DNA from: Methanogranum sp963676045
GTDB lineage: Archaea; Thermoplasmatota; Thermoplasmata; Methanomassiliicoccales; Methanomethylophilaceae
DNA length: 64,000 nt
Reading direction: 5' to 3'
Assembly: GCA_963676045.1 (NCBI GenBank)
Contig: OY780938.1
Coordinates: 496,001-560,000, forward strand
Below the pieces are notes generated by a model, which saw only the letters and a list, made by a program, of their open reading frames with translations, did not search any database and was not told the DNA's origin. Below are positions 1 through 8,187 of this stretch, piece by piece; position 1 is the stretch's first letter, and each line of letters opens with the position of its first letter. Made by a program: the position numbers and the translations under genes.

Positions 1-401
1 AGAACATGAATTGACCCAGCACGCCTAGCGGCGCATACTGATGTACCTACCTTCCTCTTCAGAGGGTTGTCATTAGACCTTGCGACGTATCCGCACCTGT
101 CTATCAACGCCTTTGCCTCGGCGGTAAGATCCGCGAAATATGTTGGCGACCCTATGATTATCCCGTCCGCCTCGACCATCTTCCAATAGCATTCGTTCAA
201 GATATCCTCGGAGAACACACATTTCCCATCTTTGTTCCTACGACAACCACCACATCCTCTGCATCCGTGCAGATCATGTCCACCCACCTGAACTATCTCA
301 GTTTCTATGCCTTCCTTCTGAATAACGTCCAATACTGTCTTTATCATGTGATATGTATTGCCCTCTTTTCTAGGACTGCAATTGAAAGCTACGACCTTCA
401 T
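1..401 (-). CDS. iron-sulfur flavoprotein / NADPH-dependent FMN reductase family, C-terminus cut by window edge
   Basis: Read directly from the complement of the first 401 bases, which stay open to the edge. The product begins MKVVAFNCSPRKEGNTYHM: a beta strand followed by the S-P-R-K-E-G-N-T phosphate-binding loop for FMN. A cysteine cluster C-x2-C-x2-C-x6-C follows at about residues 48-61 (CRGCGGCRRNKDGKC), the compact 4Fe-4S ligand pattern of archaeal iron-sulfur flavoproteins, and then GSPTYFADLTAEAKALIDR, the FMN-facing 'SPTY' segment. About 133 residues are visible and the C-terminal part is missing. Family role: electron transfer or reduction of quinones or oxygen species in anaerobes. 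The substrate cannot be told. It resembles the intact protein at 6936-7481. Confidence 0.85.
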   Translation of the reverse strand, partial: MKVVAFNCSPRKEGNTYHMIKTVLDVIQKEGIETEIVQVGGHDLHGCRGCGGCRRNKDGKCVFSEDILNECYWKMVEADGIIIGSPTYFADLTAEAKALIDRCGYVARSNDNPLKRKVGTSVCAARRAGSIHV

Positions 402-489
402 TTCCTCACCAAACGCTATATCACGTACCGACATTAATATGATGCGGAATTGAGTTAGATATTTGTATCCGCTCTGAATTCTCATAATC

Positions 490-1266
490 ATGCCAAAAGC
501 AGACATCAATGGGATAAGATACAATTATGAGGTCGTCGGAAACGGAGAGCCCATTGTATTGATCTGTGGTTTTGGAGGGAGCTTGCATTTTTGGAAAAAA
601 GCAACAGAATACCTAGCTCAGCATTATACTGTCATCTCGGTCGATAACAGGGGATCTGGTCTCACAGAATGCGACTTGCATTTCTCAATTGATGATATGG
701 CAGATGATGTCGCAGGATTGCTGGATCATCTGTCGATTGAATCCGCCCATATTGTAGGATGGTCACTCGGATCGAATGTAGCGCAGATGGTCGCCATAAG
801 GCATCCTGAGAAAATAAAGACGTTGATATTGATGTCCACATACCTTTACAGGCCTTCACGCTCCGCGTATCTTCTTGACACGGCATTGTTTATAGTAGAA
901 AATGGAGGGCCAGAAGAATCTTTTGGACGCATACTCAACGGATTGACATATACGGAAAGCTTCTTCAGAATGAAAGAAGAGGATGGTATGCCGATAAAGA
1001 CAGTGGAGATAGATGATATCAAAAAACTAAGGGCGCAGCTGAATGCCGTGGACCTGTTCGACACCTCTTCATCCGCATCTAGCATCCTAGCCCCCACACT
1101 GTGCATACACGGTACCGAAGACATAATGGTCGAACCCATAGAAGGGAGAAGGACCTGCGATGCCATACCTAACTGCCAACTACTGGAATTAAAAGACGAA
1201 GGGCATTACCTGCCTTCAAAACTGTATGTCACTGGCATTAGGGACTTCATTGAGTGCCACAAATGA
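490..1266 (+). CDS. alpha/beta hydrolase
   Basis: A 258-residue alpha/beta-hydrolase fold enzyme of usual length. Visible elements: oxyanion loop C-G-F-G-G-S at 26-31, nucleophile elbow G-W-S-L-G with Ser92, acid Asp211 in HGTED, and His239 in DEGHY, so the triad is complete. The short lid between residues 120 and 190 fits soluble esterases, peroxidases or C-C hydrolases; the substrate is not evident. It has no signal peptide and should be cytoplasmic. Its last 20 bases overlap the 3' end of the convergent YkgJ-like gene. The upstream intergenic space is shared with the divergent flavoprotein gene. Confidence 0.88.
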   Translation: MPKADINGIRYNYEVVGNGEPIVLICGFGGSLHFWKKATEYLAQHYTVISVDNRGSGLTECDLHFSIDDMADDVAGLLDHLSIESAHIVGWSLGSNVAQMVAIRHPEKIKTLILMSTYLYRPSRSAYLLDTALFIVENGGPEESFGRILNGLTYTESFFRMKEEDGMPIKTVEIDDIKKLRAQLNAVDLFDTSSSASSILAPTLCIHGTEDIMVEPIEGRRTCDAIPNCQLLELKDEGHYLPSKLYVTGIRDFIECHK

Positions 1267-1780
1267 CCTTTCTCTCCTTGCGTGCGTTGCCGACCTTTTC
1301 GATTATCGAGGACCTTATTACAACTGTGCAAGGCCAGGTGTCATCCATATAATCGATTAATTTCAGAATGTCCGCATCGTCGTTTACTATCGCGAGATAC
1401 ACCCTACTCATGAACATTGAGACAGAATATGGAAAATCATCGCATATCTCCGGCCTGTCCTTCCATATCTTGCAACGATTGTCGCTTCCAAGGAAAGCGC
1501 AGGGGTCGGTCCTCTTGAATAGCATCCTTCCGTCGGATGTCTGGACCAGATAATCCCTCATGAAATCATAAAGAGGGATGCGCGCTGCCGATGAGATCCT
1601 GTCCACCTCATGAGGCTGAACGATTATGTGTGGTTGATGGCAACATCTTCCGCACATGTGACAGGGGAAATCCACCTTGTAGCTCATGCAGATTTCATAG
1701 GCCAGGTCAAGGTCCTTTTCCATCTCCGGAGATATCGTCCCCAAGCCATCCAAGATGTATTTTCCCCTGTATTTTGCCAT
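1247..1780 (-). CDS. YkgJ-family cysteine cluster (zinc/iron-chelating) protein
   Basis: A 177-residue protein with the cluster Cys40-x2-Cys43-x2-Cys46-Cys47 (PCHMCGRCCHQP), followed by Cys94, Cys103 and Cys113 in the arrangement DPCAFL...CKIWKDRPEIC. This is the signature of the YkgJ/UPF0153 family, which is thought to bind zinc or an iron-sulfur cluster. No enzymatic role is established for most members. It starts 4 bases after the stop of the small membrane protein gene upstream on the same strand, so the two are probably co-transcribed. The 3' end overlaps the alpha/beta hydrolase convergently. Confidence 0.85.
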   Translation of the reverse strand: MAKYRGKYILDGLGTISPEMEKDLDLAYEICMSYKVDFPCHMCGRCCHQPHIIVQPHEVDRISSAARIPLYDFMRDYLVQTSDGRMLFKRTDPCAFLGSDNRCKIWKDRPEICDDFPYSVSMFMSRVYLAIVNDDADILKLIDYMDDTWPCTVVIRSSIIEKVGNARKERKVICGTQ

Positions 1781-1784
1781 TTAC

Positions 1785-2075
1785 TCACAATCCGGCTGCA
1801 AATCCGTAGATGAATCCGACCATTGAGAGCATGAGGCCGATACCTGCGGCCGCTACCAACATCTTCCACCTCGGATCCTTCCTTGAACGGTTGGCATAAT
1901 TCACAGCATATCCTCCAAGTATCAATCCGACCGCACCAGCGATCGCTCCAGCGATATACTGTGACACAGCCAAGCTCAATGCGACGGATATTATACCTAT
2001 GATGAGGCTCAACATGCTTATTCCGAGTGGATTGCGTGCGGATTTACCCAATACGTTATCCTCTAAACTGTCCAT
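1785..2075 (-). CDS. small membrane protein, DUF4190-like
   Basis: A 96-residue protein with about three hydrophobic segments (roughly residues 16-35, 36-52 and 70-94) separated by a basic loop NRSRKDPRW. The layout N-P-L-G-I...G-x-I-x-G at the start and a glycine-rich second helix resembles DUF4190-type small integral membrane proteins of unknown function. A GGAG motif lies about 9 bases before the ATG. It is likely co-transcribed with the YkgJ-like gene that follows after 4 bases. No function can be assigned. Confidence 0.65.
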   Translation of the reverse strand: MDSLEDNVLGKSARNPLGISMLSLIIGIISVALSLAVSQYIAGAIAGAVGLILGGYAVNYANRSRKDPRWKMLVAAAGIGLMLSMVGFIYGFAAGL

Positions 2076-2130
2076 TTTGATTACTCCTGCGAAGACAATG
2101 GCGTCCTGTATTAAGATTCTTTGTAAAACC

Positions 2131-2751
2131 TCACCGATGCCTTTGGAATATGCATTCCACCCTCACCCTGACACCGCCGAATCTCATCTTATCCTCGATC
2201 GTCTCAGCCATTATGATGTCCATATCAGAGAACAGGCGTTTTATCAGATCCAGTGTGAAATACCTGTATTTTATGCCATTACCTCTTACATTGGACTCCT
2301 CTCCTGAGGCCCTCATGTCGTTGATTGCGAATGCCCTGACCATGATCTTACCTCCGGGAGATAGGACCCTCTTGACCTCTGACACGGTCATCGATAACTG
2401 CTCGTCATCGAGATGCTCCAGGACATGGACCATTGTCACAATGTCAAAACTCCCATCTTCAAAAGGAAGCTCAGAACAATCTGAGACCGTGAATCTGGCC
2501 TTATTTCCGAAGGTCTTGTTGCAATAGGATATCGCTTCCTCTGAGAAATCCAATCCAGTCACTTGAGCCCCGCTTTGCAACAATGCTGAAACCGTTTTCC
2601 CATTGCCACATCCTAGGTCCAATGCCCTGTCCCCTTTCGATATCTCCAGGCCATCTATCTTTCCTACACCCCTCCAAGGACGATCGTTATCATGATAGAA
2701 ACGATCCCAATGTTCCCTTTGATCGTCTCTTTCTAAAGTGGGGTCGGACAT
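2131..2751 (-). CDS. class I SAM-dependent methyltransferase
   Basis: About 206 residues if translation begins at the ATG at 2751; an in-frame TTG two codons earlier is a poorer start. Motif I is ALDLGCGNGKT at about residues 43-52, the acidic end of strand beta 2 follows (VTGLDFS), then D-C-S-E-L-P-F and MVHVLEHLDDEQLSM (motif post II/III). This is the Methyltransf_11 type found in small-molecule and ubiquinone/menaquinone-like methylases. The substrate is unknown. A TATA-like TATTATTTATGG lies 22-34 bases upstream on this strand, in the gap shared with the divergent ligase gene. Confidence 0.85.
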   Translation of the reverse strand: MSDPTLERDDQREHWDRFYHDNDRPWRGVGKIDGLEISKGDRALDLGCGNGKTVSALLQSGAQVTGLDFSEEAISYCNKTFGNKARFTVSDCSELPFEDGSFDIVTMVHVLEHLDDEQLSMTVSEVKRVLSPGGKIMVRAFAINDMRASGEESNVRGNGIKYRYFTLDLIKRLFSDMDIIMAETIEDKMRFGGVRVRVECIFQRHR

Positions 2752-2834
2752 GTACAAGACAAGTAAAGAACTCCATAAATAATATGACCTCGTTGAACCA
2801 CCTATCTCATTCAGATGATAAAGGGGACAATGAA

Positions 2835-4133
2835 ATGTTTTGGAATCCGAGAATGGAATGCATGCCGAGAGAGGAACTCGATAAGATGCAATATACAGAA
2901 TTGAAAAAGCTTGTGAACAATCTTTACAGCTTCAACCAATTCTACCACAACAGGATGAAAAAAGAAGGGGTCCATCCAGATGACATCGGGTCTCTTGAGG
3001 ATATCAGGAAATTGCCATTCATGTACAAGCAGGACCTTAGGGACAATTACCCTACGAAGATGTTCACTGTTCCGAATAATGAGATCGTAAGGTATCATGT
3101 TTCATCAGGTACCAGCGGGAAACCTACCTTGGTAGGCTATACAAGGAACGATCTAGAATACTGGAGCGATGCGCTCGCAAGGTCATTCACTTCCATCGGC
3201 ATCGGCCCGGAGGACACGATGCAGATATCCTATGGATATGGATTGTTCACAGGCGGGCTAGGCGCCCATTACGGTGCGGAAAAAGTAGGTGCCACCGTAT
3301 TACCTACAGGCACTGGTAACACCGAAAGACAATTGGAATTGATGCAGGACCTGGGGGTCACGGTCATCGCCTGCACCCCCTCGTATCTCGTCCATATGAT
3401 CGATGTATCGAGGAAGATGGGCATAGACTTCAGAAGGGATACGAAACTTAGAAAAGCGGTGCTTGGTGCAGAACCTTGGTCAGAGAGCATGAGGAATCAC
3501 ATCGAGGATGCTACAGGCATAAGGGCCTATGACATATACGGCACATCCGAAATGGCAGGCCCCATGTACACCGAATGCGATGAAAGGAACGGCATACACA
3601 TCCCTGCGGACATAATGTACGTGGAGATCATAGACCCTGACACTGGAGAGCCATGCAACGATGGGGACAAAGGAGAGATGGTCGTCACCATGCTTAAAAA
3701 AGAAGCGATGCCTCTGATAAGATTCCGCATCAAGGATGTTTGCAGCATAACGCACGAACCCTGCGAATGCGGAAGGACCTCCCCCAGGATATCGAGGATC
3801 TCTGGAAGGGCAGACGACATGCTGATCATACGCGGAATAAACGTATTCCCTTCACAGATAGAGTACACCCTGTTGCAGATACCGCAAGTGGGCGACCAAT
3901 ACATGATCTACATAAACCGTATCGATTCACTGGACAACATGATACTTCAGGTGGAGATAAAACCTGAAGCATTCAGCGATAGGATCGAGGACATGATAAA
4001 ATTAAGAGCGCACATAGAGTCCGAACTTAAAAAATACCTAAACATCGCTGTTACAGTTGAATTGAAAGCCCCCGGAGAACTTCCAAGGTTCGAAGGCAAG
4101 GCCAAGAGAGTTATTGATAAGAGGGTGTTCTAA
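2835..4133 (+). CDS. paaK: phenylacetate/arylacetate--CoA ligase (PaaK-like), copy 1
   Basis: 432 residues from the ATG at 2835, chosen because the N-terminus then aligns with the second copy at 5621 (both reach M-P-R-E-E-L at residue 10 or 11); the open frame extends further upstream but that part is not conserved between copies. AMP-forming adenylation enzyme: P-loop-like SSGTSGKPT at 90-98, YGTSE at 235-239, hinge and loop ISGRADDM at 322-329. Cys303, Cys310 and Cys312 form a small metal-binding cluster. Known for the family: ATP-dependent activation of phenylacetate, often next to ACT proteins and linked to aryl-acid use for aromatic amino acids. The stop codon overlaps the next ATG (TAATG). 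Confidence 0.9.
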   Translation: MFWNPRMECMPREELDKMQYTELKKLVNNLYSFNQFYHNRMKKEGVHPDDIGSLEDIRKLPFMYKQDLRDNYPTKMFTVPNNEIVRYHVSSGTSGKPTLVGYTRNDLEYWSDALARSFTSIGIGPEDTMQISYGYGLFTGGLGAHYGAEKVGATVLPTGTGNTERQLELMQDLGVTVIACTPSYLVHMIDVSRKMGIDFRRDTKLRKAVLGAEPWSESMRNHIEDATGIRAYDIYGTSEMAGPMYTECDERNGIHIPADIMYVEIIDPDTGEPCNDGDKGEMVVTMLKKEAMPLIRFRIKDVCSITHEPCECGRTSPRISRISGRADDMLIIRGINVFPSQIEYTLLQIPQVGDQYMIYINRIDSLDNMILQVEIKPEAFSDRIEDMIKLRAHIESELKKYLNIAVTVELKAPGELPRFEGKAKRVIDKRVF

Positions 4134-4561
4134 TGACAAACGACAAGATAATCAAGCAGCTTTCAATATTCGTCAACAATGAACCAGGTCGTCTGGCCGC
4201 AGTGGCCAACATATTGAAGGAATGCGGCGTCAACATGAAAGCCTGCAATCTTGCAGAATCGACTGAATTCGGCATCCTCAGAGCCATCGTGGATAACCCT
4301 GACGAAGCCTATGAGAAGATCAAGGCGAAAGGGGTCATAGTGAAGAAGACCGACATAATAGGGATTGCGATAGGCAATGTTCCAGGTTCACTCTTTCAAG
4401 CCGCAGATGTCCTAGGGAAGGCTAACATCAACATCGAATACGGCTATGCATATGCATCCAAGGACCGCGAGGGACTTTTCATAAGGGTGGATGACCCAGA
4501 AAAAGCGATCTCGGTCTTGACAGCCGCAGGAATAAAGATAATCAAGGGATCGGAGATCTAA
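4133..4561 (+). CDS. tandem ACT-domain protein
   Basis: 142 residues made of two ACT repeats (about 6-70 and 75-140). Each has the N-terminal beta strand and the glycine/asparagine turn of amino-acid-binding regulatory domains (FVNNEPGRLAAVANILKE and IAIGNVPGSLFQAADVLG). Stand-alone double-ACT proteins are regularly encoded beside arylacetate-CoA ligase genes in methanogens and other anaerobes, and are presumed to sense an aromatic amino acid. The start overlaps the ligase stop, and the next gene begins directly after this stop (TAAATG), so the three are translationally coupled. Confidence 0.9.
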   Translation: MTNDKIIKQLSIFVNNEPGRLAAVANILKECGVNMKACNLAESTEFGILRAIVDNPDEAYEKIKAKGVIVKKTDIIGIAIGNVPGSLFQAADVLGKANINIEYGYAYASKDREGLFIRVDDPEKAISVLTAAGIKIIKGSEI

Positions 4562-5524
4562 ATGGGAAACCTTAACATAGCAGTCGTAGGAGCAAAGGAC
4601 TTTGCAGGGCAGGTAGGAAAGAAGGGCACCGTTACAGACATGACCTTTTTCGAAATTAAGAAGGGCAATGACTCTGTGACATTGATAGAACCCTCAAAAT
4701 ACCCAGACAAGCTATCATCCTTGTTCTATTCTATAGGGATGTCAGAATTCGTCATACTGATAGTTGACAAGATAGATGCGCAACTCGGCGAATCCATCGT
4801 CATGATAGACCTCTTCGGTATAAAGAACGGATGGATAATCCTCAGGAACTACATACAGCCTGAACAGCTAAAGCCGATTCTTGCTGGAACATCCCTGGAA
4901 GGATATACCGTGATTCCAGAGGACACCGTGAAGGTCCGTGAGGAATTGATAGCAATGGCCTGTGCAGAAGGGAGGAAAGCTGGAGAAGGCACATGTGGAT
5001 CATGCCCGATCGACAGCCATTTCAACGTCAAAGGGGTCGGTACCGTTGTACTTGGTTCGGTGATAGACGGTCATTTCAAGAAACACGACAAGATGACGAT
5101 ATTCCCGATAAAGAAAGAGATAGTATTGAAATCCATACAGAAGCACGACATAGATGCCGAAGATGGTGTAAAAGGAGACCACGTGGGACTTGCGCTCAGA
5201 GGTGTTGAATCCGAAGAACTTGACAGAGGATTCGTGGTGACCACGGACCCATCTATAAAGATGACCCGTAACCTAACCGGACAGGTCAGATTGGTGAAAT
5301 ATTGGCCTGCTCCTTTAAAAGAAGGGATGGTCGTGCATCTGGGGCACTGGATGCAGATGGTACCTTGCAGGATATCTGCCGTGGATAACGGCTCTGATTT
5401 CAGGTCCGCGAAGGTATCTTTCGAGATCGAGAACGACGTGATACACAAGCCAGGCGACAAAGGTATCATCATGTATCTCGAAGGCGGAAAACTAAGGGTA
5501 GTCGGATCTGTCATACTGCCTTAA
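4562..5524 (+). CDS. EF-Tu/EF-1A-like protein with degenerate GTPase domain
   Basis: 320 residues. The N-terminal region keeps the order of a translation GTPase G domain, but the P-loop is rewritten (NIAVVGAKDFAGQVGKKGT at 5-23 instead of GHVDHGKS), the G2/G3 motifs D-x-P-G-H are absent, and no N-K-x-D is seen (a related position reads V-D-K-I-D). Residues from about 145 carry the EF-Tu domain 2 beta-barrel (GTVVLGSVIDGHFKKHDKM, then HDIDAEDGVKGDHVGLALRG), followed by a domain-3-like part. Archaeal homologues are annotated as EF-1A-related or SelB-like. It should not hydrolyse GTP. A role in recoding or tRNA handling is only a guess. It is the last gene of the ligase-ACT unit. Confidence 0.8.
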   Translation: MGNLNIAVVGAKDFAGQVGKKGTVTDMTFFEIKKGNDSVTLIEPSKYPDKLSSLFYSIGMSEFVILIVDKIDAQLGESIVMIDLFGIKNGWIILRNYIQPEQLKPILAGTSLEGYTVIPEDTVKVREELIAMACAEGRKAGEGTCGSCPIDSHFNVKGVGTVVLGSVIDGHFKKHDKMTIFPIKKEIVLKSIQKHDIDAEDGVKGDHVGLALRGVESEELDRGFVVTTDPSIKMTRNLTGQVRLVKYWPAPLKEGMVVHLGHWMQMVPCRISAVDNGSDFRSAKVSFEIENDVIHKPGDKGIIMYLEGGKLRVVGSVILP

Positions 5525-5548
5525 ACCATTTCATCCCTTTTCATTTTA

Positions 5549-5562
5549 ATAACCTATATATG
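5549..5562 (+). promoter_or_regulatory. archaeal TATA box for second ligase gene
   Basis: ATAACCTATATATG sits in the 96-base gap after the EF-Tu-like gene. Transcription would begin about 25 bases downstream near 5582, which leaves about 40 bases before the ATG at 5621 and argues against the open-frame GTG at 5588 as start. Confidence 0.6.
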
Positions 5563-5620
5563 CAATGGTACGTTTCATGAGTGTAGCGTGCCAACCATTA
5601 GCACGATTATCGGTGATAAG

Positions 5621-6922
5621 ATGGCGTTCAGGAACAGAGAGATCGAGACCATGCCCCGTGAGGAGCTCCAAAAGCTTCAACTTTCCCTCCTTAGGAAACA
5701 GGTCCGTACCATGTACGACTCTTCACAGTTCTTCCATGATAAGATGAAAGAAGCTGGTCTTACACCTGATGACATAAAGAGCTTCGATGATTTCAGAAAG
5801 GTCCCATTCATGAAGAAAACGGACCTCAGGGACAATTATCCAGACAAGTTATTCGTAAAGCCCTATGAGGACATAGTGAGAGTGCATGTATCATCAGGTA
5901 CAACCGGCCGTCCGACAATCGTAAGCTATACGCAGAAGGACCTGGATGATTGGTCCGAATGTCTTGCAAGGGGCATGGTTTCCTTCGGCATGACAAAGAA
6001 GGACATGCTGCAGAATTTCCACGGATACGGACTTTTCACAGGTGGATTGGGCGTCCATTATGGAGCCGAACGCATAGGCGCCACCGTACTCCCTATAGGT
6101 ACAGGCAACACCGACAGACAGATACAGATGATGCATGACCTGCCTGTAACAGTGATAGCTGGTACCCCGTCATACATGTTCCATGTGGCCGATGTCTGCG
6201 AAAGCAGGGGGATCAATATAAATCGCGATACGAAGGTGAGACTTGCCATCGCAGGCGGCGAGCCTTGGTCAGAGAGCATGAGGAAGAAATTACAGGACCG
6301 CACCCAGGTGAAGGTCCACAACTGCTATGGCGCCAGCGAGTTCTACGGTCCATGCTTTTTGGAATGCGACCACCAATGTGGATCGCACGTGTGGGCGGAC
6401 TATTGTTACATGGAGATACTTGACAAGAACGGAGAACCCTGTGCCGATGGAGAAGAAGGGGACCTGGTGGTCACGATGCTACAGAAGGAGGCTTTCCCCC
6501 TCATAAGATACAAGATAGGGGATGTCACCTCGCTCACATGGGAGAAATGCGGATGCGGAAGAACGCACCCCAGGATAGGGAGGATATCCGGAAGATCGGA
6601 CGATATGCTAGTGATAAGGGGCATCAATGTCTTCCCTTCGCAGGTAGAGGCCGTCATCGGCGAATTCAAATTCCTAAGTCCATTCTATCACATAACACTG
6701 ACAAATGTGAATTATATGGACGATATCGTGATAGAGATAGAGTTAGAGGAGAAGTATCTCACAGATGACATGGTTGAGCTCAATACAATGTCAAAACAAG
6801 TCGAATCAAGACTCAAAGACATATTGAATCTCAAGACCAGTGTGAAACTCGTACTCCCTGGAACACTTGAAAGATTTGAAGGAAAAGCGAAGCATGTGAC
6901 TGACAAGAGAAGCTACGACTGA
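5621..6922 (+). CDS. paaK: phenylacetate/arylacetate--CoA ligase (PaaK-like), copy 2
   Basis: 433 residues from the ATG at 5621, preceded by GGTGAT as ribosome binding site. It is clearly paralogous to the product of 2835-4133 along the full length (shared blocks PREEL, PDDI, LRDNYP, YGLFTGGLG, GAEPWSESMR/GGEPWSESMR, GRISGRSDDM). The adenylation motif is SSGTTGRPT and the small cysteine cluster WEKCGCG is kept. It has its own TATA box, so it can be expressed independently of copy 1. The two copies differ most in the region before ...YGTSE/...YGASE and at the C-terminus, consistent with different aryl acid substrates (inference). Confidence 0.9.
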   Translation: MAFRNREIETMPREELQKLQLSLLRKQVRTMYDSSQFFHDKMKEAGLTPDDIKSFDDFRKVPFMKKTDLRDNYPDKLFVKPYEDIVRVHVSSGTTGRPTIVSYTQKDLDDWSECLARGMVSFGMTKKDMLQNFHGYGLFTGGLGVHYGAERIGATVLPIGTGNTDRQIQMMHDLPVTVIAGTPSYMFHVADVCESRGININRDTKVRLAIAGGEPWSESMRKKLQDRTQVKVHNCYGASEFYGPCFLECDHQCGSHVWADYCYMEILDKNGEPCADGEEGDLVVTMLQKEAFPLIRYKIGDVTSLTWEKCGCGRTHPRIGRISGRSDDMLVIRGINVFPSQVEAVIGEFKFLSPFYHITLTNVNYMDDIVIEIELEEKYLTDDMVELNTMSKQVESRLKDILNLKTSVKLVLPGTLERFEGKAKHVTDKRSYD

Positions 6923-6935
6923 GGACCTCGACAAG

Positions 6936-7481
6936 TCAAAGGGACTTGTCGACGAATGCCCTCACAGCCTTCTCATACTTGCCTTCCATTATCTCAGCCC
7001 TCTTTGCATAGGGGACCCTGACCATCCCGCGGTAATCCATATTGTAATATTCGCAGAAGTCGACTATTCCTGATATCGCACTGTCTGCGCATTCGGAACC
7101 GTCGCCCATCGTCATCGCGAGCGCCAATCTCTTACCTTCGACATGATTGTATGATTCAGACTGCAATGCGTGGATGCGATTCAAGAATGCCAATGTACAA
7201 GGTGTCAATTGCCACATATAGATCGGACTTGCTATTATCACGAGTTCTGAATTTAGAAGAACCCCGTAGATCTCGGACATGTCATCCTTGATTGTGCAAT
7301 GACCGCTTATCTCTGATCTTTGACAGCTTCCACAGTTCGAACATCCTTTTATGTTCTTGTCAAAAAGCGTGACGATCTTGGGATCTGCGTTGTATGACCT
7401 AAGTTCCTTCGTTATCTGATCGATCAATGCGGCCGTGTTGCCTTCTTTTCTCGGAGAACCGTTGAAGATCGTTACATTCAT
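6936..7481 (-). CDS. iron-sulfur flavoprotein / FMN reductase family
   Basis: 181 residues, flavodoxin-like fold. FMN phosphate loop F-N-G-S-P-R-K-E-G-N-T at 6-16; cysteine cluster GCSNCGSCQ...GHC at about 46-62 giving C-x2-C-x2-C-x7-C; and ASPIYMWQLTPCTLAFLNR for the isoalloxazine side. Same family as the edge gene at 1-401. The stop lies 13 bases from the convergent ligase stop. On this strand a TATA-like AAATTTATAC at about 7502-7512 is centred about 27 bases before the ATG, so the mRNA is probably leaderless. Confidence 0.88.
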   Translation of the reverse strand: MNVTIFNGSPRKEGNTAALIDQITKELRSYNADPKIVTLFDKNIKGCSNCGSCQRSEISGHCTIKDDMSEIYGVLLNSELVIIASPIYMWQLTPCTLAFLNRIHALQSESYNHVEGKRLALAMTMGDGSECADSAISGIVDFCEYYNMDYRGMVRVPYAKRAEIMEGKYEKAVRAFVDKSL

Positions 7482-7525
7482 GAATCAAAAAATGACGTTA
7501 GCGTATAAATTTGTAAGTGTTCTAA

Positions 7526-7543
7526 GCCCGGCTATCGCCGGGC
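7526..7543 (-). terminator. stem-loop after the AdoMet-decarboxylase-like gene
   Basis: A perfect 7-bp GC-rich hairpin, GCCCGGC-TATC-GCCGGGC, lies 9 bases beyond the stop of the minus-strand gene at 7553. Only a weak T run follows, so it may act as a 3' stabiliser as much as a terminator. Confidence 0.5.
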
Positions 7544-7552
7544 GATGAATGT

Positions 7553-7978
7553 TTAGATGTCCCTGAAACAGATGGCGTACTGCATCTTTTTTGCGCCGAA
7601 GTACTTTTTAACATACTCTGCGGTTTTCTCTGGAGGGAACTGCTTGCATGAGAATACATCTATGAATGCCCTGTTTGTATCCTCTGCGAAGTGACCGGAT
7701 ATCTGAGATGTCTCTATCAGCTGGACAAGCGAGTACCCCTGTACCTTTGGCTCGTCGCCGAAGAAGACGACCATCGGTTCTCCGTATCTCTTCATATCTA
7801 TGTATTTCGCCAGATCGATCGCGAACTGTGTTATGTGCTCTTTGGATGAGATCTTATCATGATCGCACTCGCCTAGATCGATACTGACCGCGAGGCCCCA
7901 TAGTTTCTCACCTGTGTATTTTTTCATTGCCGCCTCATCTGACATGAGGGCACCTGCAAAGGGACTCATTGTGTACAT
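7553..7978 (-). CDS. S-adenosylmethionine decarboxylase-like protein (SpeD/SpeH family)
   Basis: 141 residues from the ATG at 7978, which is preceded by GAGGTGG at 5-base spacing; the open frame continues 21 codons upstream without a comparable site. The C-terminal half reads LIETSQISGHF...DTNRAFIDVFSCKQFPPEKT. Aligned to prokaryotic AdoMetDC (ESHLSIHTWPE...DVFTC), the self-cleavage serine that becomes the pyruvoyl group (Ser91), the processing histidine (His96) and the catalytic cysteine (Cys111) are all kept, but the flanking E and H around the serine are changed to T and Q and the H-T-W-P-E segment is lost. It may decarboxylate AdoMet for polyamines or, like some SpeD paralogues, another amino acid. 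Confidence 0.72.
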   Translation of the reverse strand: MYTMSPFAGALMSDEAAMKKYTGEKLWGLAVSIDLGECDHDKISSKEHITQFAIDLAKYIDMKRYGEPMVVFFGDEPKVQGYSLVQLIETSQISGHFAEDTNRAFIDVFSCKQFPPEKTAEYVKKYFGAKKMQYAICFRDI

Positions 7979-8061
7979 TGATTCCACCTCACAAGAAAAA
8001 TTCTTGCTAAGATTGTGATTTAATAGCAGTATTTCAAACATTCCATCCGATGTATGTGGAT

Positions 8062-8102
8062 TTGTCTCATACTGGATAAATCAATATTGAAATTGTCTCA
8101 TA
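8062..8102. repeat. short direct repeat in divergent promoter region
   Basis: TTGTCTCATA occurs at 8062-8071 and again at 8093-8102 (period 31 bp, both followed within 5 bases by GGAT). It lies between the divergent AdoMet-decarboxylase-like gene and the DUF362 gene, where a regulator site would be expected. No other content is seen in this 209-base gap apart from a TATA-like GGTTTAATAC near 8151-8160. Confidence 0.4.
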
Positions 8103-8187
8103 TAGGATTTGAGTCCACAAGATCGATGAATATGGTTGTTCCCCCACATCGGTTTAATACTAACAGCGAGATTCTTTTTAAGGCGTT

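Noticed and set aside
2583..2834. 84-codon extension of the first arylacetate-CoA ligase
   Set aside because: Antisense to the methyltransferase gene, absent from the paralogue, no start signal.
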